The notes beneath the pieces were generated by a model. That model did not search any database. It was not told where the DNA came from and was given only the letters and a program-made list of their open reading frames with translations. The position numbers and the translations under genes are program-made. Positions 1-8,347 of a stretch of 64,000 bases of DNA are shown one piece after another (position 1 is the first letter of the stretch; each line of letters begins with the position of its first letter). The stretch is from Mesobacillus harenae. Lineage in GTDB: Bacteria; Bacillota; Bacilli; Bacillales; Cytobacillaceae. The DNA is taken from assembly GCF_013343715.1 (NCBI RefSeq), contig NZ_JABUNR010000018.1, positions 1 through 64,000 on the forward strand. The letters run 5' to 3'.

Positions 1-30
1 GTCCTGAGCCAGGATCAAACTCTCCAAAAA
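1..30 (-). rRNA. 16S rRNA, 5' end only
   Basis: The minus strand reads GAGAGTTTGATCCTGGCTC, the universal start of bacterial 16S rRNA. The gene runs off the left edge. The mature 5' end is put near 30 by analogy with E. coli, where eight bases precede GAGTTTGATC. An rRNA operon therefore continues to the left of the window. Confidence 0.95.
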
Positions 31-167
31 AGAGTATGAGTTTAGCTCATAATTTAAAACGTTGGCTAGTGATCTTCATAATTGAAGTCACTATAAATAT
101 TGTTTGTTGACGCTTGTTTGTTTAGTTTTCAAAGAACAATTTAATTGGTGTGCCGCTCAGAAGCGAC
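31..167 (-). other. rRNA operon leader with boxA-like site
   Basis: This is transcribed leader between the rrn promoters and 16S rRNA. On the minus strand it carries TGTTCTTTGAAAACT (124-138), the boxA-like antitermination and processing sequence usual in Bacillus rrn leaders. No protein is encoded. Confidence 0.7.
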
Positions 168-173
168 TTTAAT

Positions 174-202
174 AATATAACACGTTAATGTGTGTGCGTC
201 AA
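174..202 (-). promoter_or_regulatory. rrn promoter P2
   Basis: The minus strand has -35 TTGACG (197-202), a 17-bp spacer and -10 TATATT (174-179), a near-consensus sigma-A promoter just upstream of the rRNA leader. Confidence 0.85.
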
Positions 203-278
203 TTATTTTTTCAATATTTCTTTTTGCAAATTGACATTGTTTAGATCGTAACGCGTATTCCCGTAACAGGGAAAAATA

Positions 279-307
279 AATATACCATGGATAAAACATG
301 TTTGCAA
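279..307 (-). promoter_or_regulatory. rrn promoter P1
   Basis: A second sigma-A promoter lies about 105 bp upstream of P2: -35 TTGCAA (302-307), 17-bp spacer, -10 TATATT (279-284). Tandem promoters are normal for Bacillus rRNA operons. Confidence 0.75.
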
Positions 308-460
308 TATAGTTTTGAAAATATTTTTGAATACACCCTTTTCAGATCCAACATAGCCTGAAATCCAACCCTAAAATACAAAAAAAAGTAGTCATAGCTG
401 ATTTAAATTCTTCATATAGTAAAATGGACAAGCTACCATATAGAAAGGTGATGATTTACA

Positions 461-634
461 TTGCAGACATTCTCCTTATATCTAGCCTTTATAATGGCTG
501 TGTTTTTATTTGTGTATTCTTATATTGAAGGAATACGAATGGCAAATTCCGATGAAAAGGTTTATGGAGGCACTTTTATTTTCAGTGTTGTTTCAGCCTT
601 TGTATTCTCTGGTCTCACATATGCATTTATTTAA
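461..634 (+). CDS. Small hydrophobic membrane protein, 57 aa
   Basis: This short frame starts with TTG behind a good ribosome-binding site (AAAGGTGATG, 443-452) and encodes 57 residues. It has two hydrophobic segments (about residues 2-22 and 38-57) separated by a charged turn that includes residues RMANSDEKVYGG, so it should span the membrane twice. It diverges from the rRNA operon and is followed by a hairpin at 658-714. I do not recognise a family. The binding site, clean two-helix pattern and following hairpin argue for a real gene, but no function can be given. Confidence 0.55.
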   Translation: MQTFSLYLAFIMAVFLFVYSYIEGIRMANSDEKVYGGTFIFSVVSAFVFSGLTYAFI

Positions 635-657
635 AAGGCATACAGCCCTCTGAACCC

Positions 658-714
658 AAGTGGGATCAGCCCAAGGAAACTTCTTTACATAGAAGAAAGG
701 CTGGATCCCCACTT
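658..714 (+). terminator. Imperfect hairpin after the small membrane gene
   Basis: AAGTGGGATCAGCC pairs with GGCTGGATCCCCACTT with small mismatches. A smaller inner stem (CTTCTT/AGAAG) lies between them, and AATTTTATTA follows. It may end transcription of the small gene at 461-634 or, from the other side, of the exporter gene at 760-1668. Confidence 0.45.
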
Positions 715-759
715 AATTTTATTATCCTTATTTTAAAGGGTCTGATTTCTTTAATCCTT

Positions 760-1668
760 TCAGCCCTCTTCCCCTAACAGTCGTTCCCTTCGTTTTAATT
801 TTCTTTCATCCACTAAGAAGATAGTAATCCCAGCAATAACTACACTCCCCCCAAGGATCTGAGTCCAAACTAAGTGTTCATTTAATAAGTAGTAGGCCAG
901 AAAAGCGGCTCCAATTGGTTCAAATAAAATTGCCATTGATATCGTAGAAGTACTTAACCATTTAAGTGACCAGTTGAATAAGGTATGACCAAGCAGGGTA
1001 GGAACCAGCGCTAGCAGAAAAAAGTAGACCCAGTCTGCAGTGGGGTAAGAAATAAACGGTTCCTGTACAGCTAAAACATAAAAAAACAGAGTAATTGTGC
1101 TAATGCTGTAAACAACAAAAGTATATGTAACTAATGAAATTCTTTGTCTTACAGTCTGCCCAAATAATAAGTACGCTGTAACGAGTGCACAAGCGGCCAA
1201 GGCGAGGAAATCTCCAAATAAAGCAATGCCGCTTATTTTAAAATCACCCCAGCTAATTATAACGCTGCCCCCAATAGCAATTCCTCCGCTAACCAGCGCT
1301 TTTTTAGTTAGTTTCTCTTTAAAAAAAAGATAAGTTCCCGCAAATGCAAATAGCGGCTGCAAAGTAACGAGGACCGTAGAACTGGCAACTGAGGTATAGT
1401 TCAATGATTCAAACCAAAGGATAAAGTGAAACGCTAAAAAAACACCAGCAATAATTGAGAATAACCAATCGCGTCTGGTAATTAGCCGCAGTTCCGGTGT
1501 ATATTTCACTAAAAAAATTGGGAGCATCAGTAAAACTGAAAATAACAAACGGTAAAAAGCAATAACTCCAGCTGGCGCAGAAGAAACTTTAACTAATATA
1601 GCAGAGGTGGAGACGGCGATTACTCCGATTCCAATTGCTACATATGGATTTACTTTAGGCGTCTCCAT
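760..1668 (-). CDS. DMT-superfamily (EamA) transporter
   Basis: This 302-residue integral membrane protein has about ten hydrophobic helices arranged as two EamA repeats (about residues 10-140 and 150-288), the fold of the drug/metabolite transporter superfamily. The usual EamA landmarks are visible: a helix-rich start with AFYRLLFS, then VASSTVLVTLQPLFAF in the first half and LFEPIGAAFLAYYLLNEHL in the second. The start is supported by AAGGAGAG seven bases upstream. It is a single-gene unit. Relatives export amino acids, metabolites or drugs, and the substrate cannot be told from sequence. The basic tail (RKLKRRERLLG) should face the cytoplasm. Confidence 0.88.
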   Translation of the reverse strand: METPKVNPYVAIGIGVIAVSTSAILVKVSSAPAGVIAFYRLLFSVLLMLPIFLVKYTPELRLITRRDWLFSIIAGVFLAFHFILWFESLNYTSVASSTVLVTLQPLFAFAGTYLFFKEKLTKKALVSGGIAIGGSVIISWGDFKISGIALFGDFLALAACALVTAYLLFGQTVRQRISLVTYTFVVYSISTITLFFYVLAVQEPFISYPTADWVYFFLLALVPTLLGHTLFNWSLKWLSTSTISMAILFEPIGAAFLAYYLLNEHLVWTQILGGSVVIAGITIFLVDERKLKRRERLLGEEG

Positions 1669-1840
1669 GAGTATTCTCTCCTTAAAAATCTTCTGAGAAG
1701 ATGTTAGATACCATTATTCTACACTGGATTTATTTCATTTTCCCATTAAATTATTAAATTTTCAGCGATTTCCTTTGTGACTGTAAATATACAGTCCACA
1801 GAAGTGTTCGAAAGCAAAGTACCCTTTTGCCAATAAAAAA

Positions 1841-1867
1841 CACAGACCTAGGAGATCTTGGTCTGTG
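1841..1867 (-). terminator. Terminator of the MgtC-like gene
   Basis: CACAGACC and GGTCTGTG form an 8-bp stem around an 11-base loop. Read on the minus strand it is followed by six T residues (1835-1840), a standard intrinsic terminator 7 bp past the stop codon. Confidence 0.85.
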
Positions 1868-1873
1868 TAAATT

Positions 1874-2575
1874 TCATTCCATATTCTCAACTTCAACTCT
1901 GACAACGCCTGAAAATTTCTTTATTAGATAAAAAACCTCTGTTGCGTAAGTATTTTTGTCAGTTTGTACAATACAGCTAATGACAATATCATCTCGTTCT
2001 TCCTTAACTTTAACTCGTCTTATTTCTAGCTGTTTCCCCCGCATTTCTTTTAGTAATCTAGTTAAGTCGGTATTGTTTTCTGCACAAATTCTTACTTTAA
2101 ATTCGATAAGCTTTAGCCTTTTCGGGCCAAGCTTTTCAAAAAAATAAGGGATAATTCTTACCCCAGTAAAGATAAAGATAACACCTGTCAATGCTTCAAA
2201 ATAAAACCCTGCCCCGATTGTTATCCCTATTGCTGCCGATGAAAATACCAAAGCTGCTGTCGTTAAGCCTGATATAGCTTCATTACTTCTTCTTAAGATT
2301 ACACCAGCACCCAAAAAGCCGATCCCGCTCAGTATATATGAAGGAATACGGCCAGGATCCATTGGGCGAGAATATGCTTTAGAATACAAAAATGAGGACT
2401 CATAAGATACAACGGTTAACAAACAAGCTGTAACAGAAACAATTAAGCAGGTTTTCAACCCAAACGGTTTCCCCTTAAGTTCCCTTTCTAAGCCTATTAT
2501 GATACCTGCTAAAGCAGCAAAGCTCAGTTTGATCAGTACATCAAAGTCGACATAAGCAAATATAATTTCCTTCAT
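1874..2575 (-). CDS. MgtC/SapB family membrane protein
   Basis: The gene encodes 233 residues. The N-terminal half has four to five membrane helices with the MgtC signature GIIIGLERELKGKPFGLKT and the later GIGFLGAGVIL. The C-terminal part (about 155-233) is a soluble ACT-like domain. MgtC proteins inhibit F-type ATPase or adapt cells to low magnesium in pathogens; soil Bacillus members are uncharacterised. It is a single-gene unit with its own terminator. Family assignment is firm, the physiological role is not. Confidence 0.88.
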   Translation of the reverse strand: MKEIIFAYVDFDVLIKLSFAALAGIIIGLERELKGKPFGLKTCLIVSVTACLLTVVSYESSFLYSKAYSRPMDPGRIPSYILSGIGFLGAGVILRRSNEAISGLTTAALVFSSAAIGITIGAGFYFEALTGVIFIFTGVRIIPYFFEKLGPKRLKLIEFKVRICAENNTDLTRLLKEMRGKQLEIRRVKVKEERDDIVISCIVQTDKNTYATEVFYLIKKFSGVVRVEVENME

Positions 2576-2747
2576 TTCTCTCCCCTAATTTCTATATCCG
2601 TATTTATGTATTAATAGATGTTCCCTATTTTCTGGGTATTTAAATATATATGCTTTCCTTTGAAGAATTAAACATATTCTGATCAGCTATTCTAAATAGG
2701 TTAAAACTTTTAAGGAAAGTGATCTTCAATCTTTTTATATTTCCCTC

Positions 2748-2776
2748 TTGCATCAACGAAAGAAAAAAGCTATAAT
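2748..2776 (+). promoter_or_regulatory. Promoter of tRNA-Ala
   Basis: -35 TTGCAT (2748-2753), a 17-bp spacer and a perfect -10 TATAAT (2771-2776) lie 29 bp before the tRNA. Confidence 0.85.
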
Positions 2777-2805
2777 CTTTCTTGTACCTTGAGTAAGATA
2801 CTTAA

Positions 2806-2878
2806 GGGGAATTAGCTCAGCTGGGAGAGCGCTACGCTGGCAGCGTAGAGGTCAGGGGTTCGAGCCCCCTATTCTCCA
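2806..2878 (+). tRNA. tRNA-Ala (GGC anticodon)
   Basis: A complete cloverleaf can be drawn: acceptor stem GGGGAAT/ATTCTCC, D-arm GCTCAGCTGGGAGAGC, anticodon stem CTACG/CGTAG with loop CTGGCAG (anticodon GGC, reading GCC), and T-arm with GGTTCGAGCC. The discriminator base is A at 2878 and the CCA end is not encoded. A solitary tRNA with its own promoter and terminator. Confidence 0.97.
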
Positions 2879-2887
2879 TATTGATTT

Positions 2888-2924
2888 AAAAGCCATTTCT
2901 GATACTTTCAGACATGGCTTTTTT
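2888..2924 (+). terminator. Terminator of tRNA-Ala
   Basis: AAAGCCAT pairs with ATGGCTTT across a 17-base loop, followed by a T-run, starting ten bases after the tRNA. Confidence 0.85.
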
Positions 2925-3342
2925 CATGCTCTATATTTGTTGGGTTTCTCCCACAATTTATTAGGCATAAAAAAAATACAAACATCCAATTCTTTTATAC
3001 TTGAATTGTCTAGAACAAGTATGAAGAGGAGTTACGTGAAAATAAATTTTCACCAGAGGTTTTCAAGGGGTTAAAAATTTGAGTTATAAAGAGAATGAAA
3101 AGAAAAAGTGGGGATATAGAGGATTTATATGGAGATTGATCGTAAAGTCCACCGCTGTCCCCAGTTGCGAATCCAATGCGAAGTGAAAGAGCGCAATACC
3201 TTATGAAGCTAAACTGGCCGTTTTTCTCCAAAAGAAAGATGGCACCTTGTTTGGCACCTCGATTTTTTTAAAACAAAACTCTTAACGTTTACTGTCCATT
3301 TATTTCATGCAGGAAAATAATAACTAACCATCCAATTCATTG
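2925..3342 (+). other. Intergenic stretch without a recognisable gene
   Basis: A 73-codon open frame on the minus strand (3010-3231) has no ribosome-binding site and no recognisable family. All three plus-strand frames are broken by stops. The bases look partly codon-like on the plus strand, so an old decayed gene is possible, but nothing can be named. Confidence 0.4.
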
Positions 3343-3373
3343 GAAAGATGATGTCCGTTCGACATCATCTTTC
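3343..3373 (+). terminator. Perfect hairpin, likely terminator, no obvious gene
   Basis: A perfect 13-bp stem, GAAAGATGATGTC with GACATCATCTTTC around a 5-base loop, is followed by TTTAATAT on the plus strand. No intact gene precedes it on either strand, so its transcript is unknown. The rest of the gap to 3595 shows nothing. Confidence 0.6.
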
Positions 3374-3595
3374 TTTAATATAACTATCTAATGAGTAAGT
3401 CTTCTGTCGATTGAGATAACATTCTTCACTATTAATACAAGTTACATTAACATGATTTCTTTGGGGAAGAAGTCGAAATAAGAATATATCACCCTATACA
3501 TCTTACTTTCCCCCTTTTTCCTATTCTAGTTTTTTTCTTTCATTATTTAAAATACCCACCACTAACTGCGATAATATAAAATGAGTCAGACCTAA

Positions 3596-4600
3596 TTATC
3601 TCTGGGTACTCTCTCGTTTAATTAATTTTACGTCGAGTAACACATTTTGGTTCATAGACTGGTTAGGGTTTTCGATTTTGTAGATCAAACTGTTTGTTGC
3701 GATTTCACCTATTTTATTTATGGGCTGACTGATTGTACTTATCTCAGGGCTAACTATTTCGGTTAATTGAATGCCATCAAACCCAATGATCGCTATATCC
3801 TTTGGAACATTTACCCCCAAATTTTTAAATGCCTTTAAGGCGCCGATAGCCATTAGGTCATTGGCGTAGAAAATTCCATCTACATCCGGTTGTTCTTTCA
3901 AGAGCTTTTCGGTTTGTTTCCTTCCACTTTCAAGGGTGAAATCCCCTTCATAAATGATCTCTTCCCAACCTTTGTCTTCCATCACATTTAGGTATCCTTT
4001 TATCCTCCCTTGTGCTGGAAAAAAGCTTTTAGGTCCACTAATGTGGACAATTTTTTTGCAGCCTACTTCAATTAAGTGATTGACAGCTAGTCTAGCACCC
4101 TCGAAGTTATTAACACTAACTGAATTGCTTTCATCTAAGTGTACCGCTCTATCGATACGAACAAAAGGGATGTCTAACCCTTTTAAATGATTCGTTACTT
4201 CCTCGCTTGTTTCTGATTCTGCCAGAATAAGTCCTTCAATATAACGGCTTTTTAAATTGTTCCAAAAGTCTTTTCTTTTTAAATCATGCTCATTGGTGCT
4301 GATTAACAACAGACTATAACCCCTATTTTTCGAAACAGATTCAACCGACTTAACCAGTTCAGGGAAAAAAGGGTTTCTAATATCAGGAGTGACAAATGCA
4401 ATGGTGTTCGTCTTCTGTTTTGCTAAACCACGTGCAACCGCATTAGGTGTAAAATCAAATTTATCTAACACCCCTTGAATTTTCTTTTCCGTTTCTAAGC
4501 TAGTGTAACTTACTTTGTTAATATAGCGTGACACGGTAGCTACAGAGACACCAGATTCTTTGGCTATATCTCTAATAGTTATCTTTTTTTTATTATTCAC
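3596..4600 (-). CDS. LacI-family transcriptional regulator of the adjacent catabolic operon
   Basis: The product is 334 residues, the normal LacI/GalR length. The N-terminal helix-turn-helix contains IRDIAKESGVSVATVSRYIN (residues 8-27) with a hinge at about 55-62. Residues 63-330 form a periplasmic-binding-protein-like effector domain, including NTIAFVTPDIRNPFFPEL and DGIFYANDLMAIGALKA. The start is supported by AGGAGAA. It lies downstream of, and in the same direction as, the eight-gene operon at 4981-14271, separated by 380 bp, so it may be transcribed separately. The two TGTAACCGGTTACA palindromes at that operon's promoter are the natural operator candidates. The effector is unknown; a sugar or nucleoside derivative is likely. 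Confidence 0.88.
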   Translation of the reverse strand: MNNKKKITIRDIAKESGVSVATVSRYINKVSYTSLETEKKIQGVLDKFDFTPNAVARGLAKQKTNTIAFVTPDIRNPFFPELVKSVESVSKNRGYSLLLISTNEHDLKRKDFWNNLKSRYIEGLILAESETSEEVTNHLKGLDIPFVRIDRAVHLDESNSVSVNNFEGARLAVNHLIEVGCKKIVHISGPKSFFPAQGRIKGYLNVMEDKGWEEIIYEGDFTLESGRKQTEKLLKEQPDVDGIFYANDLMAIGALKAFKNLGVNVPKDIAIIGFDGIQLTEIVSPEISTISQPINKIGEIATNSLIYKIENPNQSMNQNVLLDVKLIKRESTQR

Positions 4601-4980
4601 AGCACTTCTCCTACATTCTTTACAAAATTTTTTAGAGCCTCAAGCAAGACTTTTATCACTAAAAAAGAACTCTCTTGGTAGGTTACGAAAATCCATTTGT
4701 TTACTGCAATAAAACAAGCACTTTACTATACCTCTAATGTTAGTTCAAAACTCCGTAATCACTCTAGCTAAAAGCCCTGACTCTACTACAACTGTATATC
4801 AAATAGCCAATTTGCGAGCTTTTAGAATAAACGTCCGGTCCGGGAAATAGTTCACTATATGATGCACCTATAGAGAAGTACTTAATAAATAATCTAAATA
4901 TCCTATATTCTCATTATACCTTCTTTTTTCCAAATAATTAAAGCAAGGGCTTCATTAAACTTTCAATGATCCAAACAACA
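4601..4980 (-). other. Gap between the catabolic operon and its regulator
   Basis: This 380-bp AT-rich gap presumably holds the promoter of the LacI-type gene. I found no convincing -35/-10 pair, no copy of TGTAACCGGTTACA and no strong hairpin. No coding frame is supported. Confidence 0.4.
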
Positions 4981-7077
4981 TCAAGGCATTACACTTACTT
5001 TTTCAAACATACACTTCCCTGCTTCGGATAAAGCAAATCCAATCATCCCATGATCTAAAGTATCATCATTATGCTGCAGCACTTTTTCACCATTTACGGA
5101 GAACTGAATCTCGCTCCCACGCACTTCAACCTCGAATGTATAGCTTTCCCCAAGCTGCCAGTCAAAATTGATGGTTTTCAAAGATTGTAAACCAAAATTA
5201 TTTAACTGTAACGCTGCTTTTCCTTTGCCATTAAAGCCTACCTGATAATACCTCTGTGTTCCAAGTGCACGGAATACCAATGCGTGATGATGCCCTTCTG
5301 TCGGCGTGATAACAGCACGAATAATGGCATCTCTCATATAATAATGTCCAGTAAAAGATGCGCAGTCAGTATCGCTCTCCACAACCATTCTACCATCCTT
5401 TAAGCTCCAATCCCCACGGTGATGAGCAAATGGTGTAACACTCAAAAATTCAACAACTTGCTTTGAAAAATCAATGTCATAGCTCGGGGACCCATAAATG
5501 TGGAATTCATCTAAATAGATTTTTGCAAACAGACGATTGGAGCGAGGGGATGGACTTTCAATCGCAAAGCCTACCTCCTGAGCAAATGAGCCCTCAGTAT
5601 CTGGTATCACGAATTCAATCTGCTGCCATTTAAGTTCCTGAAGCTCTATTCGGTCGAGCTCGTGTACATCCTTCGTATATGTATTACGAATATATGGTGT
5701 AATGAACACTTCTTCACCATAATACTTATCTAGAAATAACTTTAAGGATACCTTTTGTCCGCTGTATGCTTTAGGAGCGAACGTTGGTTTATATTTTTCA
5801 TCATTAAACTCTTCTCTTCGATAAAATGTTTGGTAAAACACTCTTACCTTATCCTCCATAAGCATCCGGTCAATAAAAATTTCCAGTGAGCCTGGTGTGT
5901 GATAACCAACCGTATCATTTGGTTTTAAGATTGCTTTAAATGGAAAATCAGTTTGGAAGCCATGGGTTGAGCCTGGTAATAGAAAATCAAAAAATACTTC
6001 TTCCTTATAGCTGTTCACCAAAGTTGATGGTGCAGGTTCACCAGAAACACGATAACCTAATAATGCCAAGGACTTTATAAAAGTAGGAATATCTAGAATG
6101 TTTAAGTAGCCGGATACACTTGACGTTATAATGACATCGTTTATCGGCTTTCGATATTTATCTTCCACTCCAGCTAAACCAACTAATGTACCTACAATGG
6201 AGCCTACATTTCCAGCATTACAGTCTGTATCCCACCCGCATGCTGTAGCTATCTCAATTGTACGGGACAAGTCTCCTTCACCATAGTAAAGTGCTAATGC
6301 GCAAATCCCTGCATTAGGAATAATATGGCAGACACCAGTGTATTTATCATATCCCCATTCTTCCTCCAGATAGGTACGGCACTTCCAGAAATCATCAGGC
6401 TCCTTTTCATAGAAACCCTGCACTGCACGAACAACTTTCGTATACGTTGAATCAGCTGGAATCTCCTCCAGACCACGTTCGATAATCTCTTTGATGGACT
6501 GGGCAGAAAATGCACTGGCAATACAAGCAGCAATAAACCTTGCACCATATAGACCATTTTTATCATGTGACACACTCGCCGCTATTTCCGCATAATTTGC
6601 TGCTTTCGTTGGATCATTTGGAAATAACCAGCCCCATGTATCAATGAAAATTTGACCACCAATTTGTTCAGCCATCACCAAGCCATTTGTTTCTGCAGAA
6701 CCAGACTTCGGTGCAGGAATACCACGCAAAAGGTTTAAATAAGCGGTATGCTCTGTACTAACACCATCGCCTCCCCACCAAAACATCCCTATGCCTTCTC
6801 TTGAATAGTTGAGCCATGCTCGTGCAACATCCTGTGCTTCTAGCTCTCGATCTACAGCATCATCAATCAATGCACGAAGAAAAAAAACCGGGCCATTAAC
6901 ATCATCGTCAGCAGAAAATACTTTATAATCTTTTAAATAACCAGTTACTTCACCATATACATCTTTAATCATCTCGGGTGTCCACTCCGTTGGTTCAACG
7001 GGAGCACCCAAACGAATACCTGCATTCATTCCAATAAAACCTGAGTACACACGCTCTAAATAATCATTTGGTATCAA
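4981..7077 (-). CDS. ADP-ribosylglycohydrolase-family protein with C-terminal beta-sandwich domain
   Basis: This 698-residue protein starts with TTG, preceded by GGAGGG at seven bases. Residues 1-350 resemble the all-helical ADP-ribosylglycohydrolase (DraG) fold, with its two acidic metal-binding stretches: FSADDDVNGPVFFLRALID (about 54-72) and GWDTDCNAGNVGSIVGTL (about 281-298). Family members hydrolyse the N- or O-glycosidic bond of ribosyl groups using two metal ions. Residues about 360-698 are unusual for the family. They look like a beta-sandwich carbohydrate-binding or LamG/DUF1080-like region with many aromatic residues. No signal peptide is visible, so it should act in the cytoplasm. 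It is the last gene of the operon. The substrate is unknown; real ADP-ribosyl-protein is less likely than an imported ribosylated metabolite. Confidence 0.8.
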   Translation of the reverse strand: MIPNDYLERVYSGFIGMNAGIRLGAPVEPTEWTPEMIKDVYGEVTGYLKDYKVFSADDDVNGPVFFLRALIDDAVDRELEAQDVARAWLNYSREGIGMFWWGGDGVSTEHTAYLNLLRGIPAPKSGSAETNGLVMAEQIGGQIFIDTWGWLFPNDPTKAANYAEIAASVSHDKNGLYGARFIAACIASAFSAQSIKEIIERGLEEIPADSTYTKVVRAVQGFYEKEPDDFWKCRTYLEEEWGYDKYTGVCHIIPNAGICALALYYGEGDLSRTIEIATACGWDTDCNAGNVGSIVGTLVGLAGVEDKYRKPINDVIITSSVSGYLNILDIPTFIKSLALLGYRVSGEPAPSTLVNSYKEEVFFDFLLPGSTHGFQTDFPFKAILKPNDTVGYHTPGSLEIFIDRMLMEDKVRVFYQTFYRREEFNDEKYKPTFAPKAYSGQKVSLKLFLDKYYGEEVFITPYIRNTYTKDVHELDRIELQELKWQQIEFVIPDTEGSFAQEVGFAIESPSPRSNRLFAKIYLDEFHIYGSPSYDIDFSKQVVEFLSVTPFAHHRGDWSLKDGRMVVESDTDCASFTGHYYMRDAIIRAVITPTEGHHHALVFRALGTQRYYQVGFNGKGKAALQLNNFGLQSLKTINFDWQLGESYTFEVEVRGSEIQFSVNGEKVLQHNDDTLDHGMIGFALSEAGKCMFEKVSVMP

Positions 7078-7095
7078 TTGATTTTCCCTCCAATA

Positions 7096-8247
7096 TTAAT
7101 AGAAAATTTGTTTAATTGTTTCGGCTTTTTCTAAATCTTTATGAATAATGTCTTCTGCATTTCTAGTGAATTCATCCGTGATTTTATTAAATTCAAGGTG
7201 GTTGGAAGCTTCTAGTAATTCGATATCAGTTTCGTTGATAATAGAAGCTCCATACATTGCGCCTAAAATTACGCCTATCATAACGCCAATTGAATCGGTG
7301 TCGCGTCCAGAATTGATTCCATCATAAATGGAATGATAATAAGCACCATCATTGTATAAAATGAACCCTAATGCAATAGGTAATTCTTCAATTGAGCCCA
7401 GTCGACTAGGAGTATAATGATTAGAAGGAACGCCCACTTTATCTAGTTTACGAGAAACATCATCACCCATTGGGGAATATGGTAAAATGGCTTCATGGAA
7501 GGCAGCAACAACCTCATCTAATGAATGCTCCTTGCCCTTCATCTTGCGAGCCACATCAGTTACTGCTTTAATCGCCTCTTTTGTTCCATCCTTAGCCAAG
7601 TCAATCGCAGTAGCTACAATGTCATCCACATTAACACTAGGCATAAACGCTCTCGCCACACAAGCAGCTAACACGCCTGCAGCTTCTAATCCGTAGCTCG
7701 TTTGATGGCCCATTGCAAATAAAATGGCTTCATCATAGGCTGCTTTCGGATTACCAGCATTGACAATCCCAACAGGGGCGATATACATTGCTGCACCACA
7801 ATTAATCATATTGCCATATCCACCTTCTCTTGGGTCACAGTTGGCTAATGTATGGCGTAAGAAGATATGTTTTTCAGGATAAAACAACCGCTCAATGATC
7901 ATATCTTCCCGACCAAACTCTGGAATGTATCGCTTTCGAAAGGCGATTTCTTTTACAAATTCATTGGCCAAGTCATAGGCATCGAGATGCCTTTTTTCCG
8001 TGTTATACACATTACATAGAGCTAAGGTCATTAATGTATCATCAGTAACAATCCCGTTTCCGCGTTTTCTGCCTTTGTTGACATCAAACCCTAAATCTTC
8101 TTTATACCAATTTGTCTTCAAGCTTTTCACATAACCATATTTTTCTTTAATCTCCTGATAGCTTAATTTCTCAACAGGTGCCCCAAGTGCGTCACCTAGT
8201 GCTGTTGAAATTAAGACCCCTTTGACTCTATCTTTGAAATCAGTCAT
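7096..8247 (-). CDS. ADP-ribosylglycohydrolase-family protein
   Basis: This single-domain DraG-fold protein (383 residues) has canonical metal motifs. RVKGVLISTALGDALGAP is at the N-terminus, VTDDTLMTLALCN (about 67-79) carries the Thr-Asp-Asp ligands, and GRDTDSIGVMIGVILGAMYG (about 314-333) carries the second Asp pair. GGGGG eight bases before ATG supports 8247; a GTG one codon earlier is the alternative. It lies 18 bp from the longer paralogue. Having two such hydrolases beside a sugar importer and a sugar kinase suggests they release ribose (or a related pentose) from one or two glycosides. That function is inferred from context. Confidence 0.85.
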   Translation of the reverse strand: MTDFKDRVKGVLISTALGDALGAPVEKLSYQEIKEKYGYVKSLKTNWYKEDLGFDVNKGRKRGNGIVTDDTLMTLALCNVYNTEKRHLDAYDLANEFVKEIAFRKRYIPEFGREDMIIERLFYPEKHIFLRHTLANCDPREGGYGNMINCGAAMYIAPVGIVNAGNPKAAYDEAILFAMGHQTSYGLEAAGVLAACVARAFMPSVNVDDIVATAIDLAKDGTKEAIKAVTDVARKMKGKEHSLDEVVAAFHEAILPYSPMGDDVSRKLDKVGVPSNHYTPSRLGSIEELPIALGFILYNDGAYYHSIYDGINSGRDTDSIGVMIGVILGAMYGASIINETDIELLEASNHLEFNKITDEFTRNAEDIIHKDLEKAETIKQIFY

Positions 8248-8294
8248 CACTAAAACCCCCTATCGTGTTTTTCACTTTCCACTTTATTCTAAAT

Positions 8295-8339
8295 AAAGGG
8301 TCTGAATCCCTCGAGTTGCTGTGGGCTCAGACCCTTTTT
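8295..8339 (-). terminator. Hairpin between binding-protein gene and hydrolase genes
   Basis: AAAGGGTCTGA and TCAGACCCTTTTT form an 11-bp stem around a 21-base loop. On the minus strand it is followed by TTATTTAG rather than a clean T-run. It may partly terminate or stabilise the mRNA, so that binding-protein transcript exceeds hydrolase transcript. This is usual in ABC operons. Confidence 0.6.
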
Positions 8340-8347
8340 GGTTAATC

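Noticed and set aside
3010..3231. 73-codon minus-strand frame
   Set aside because: No binding site, no recognisable domain.
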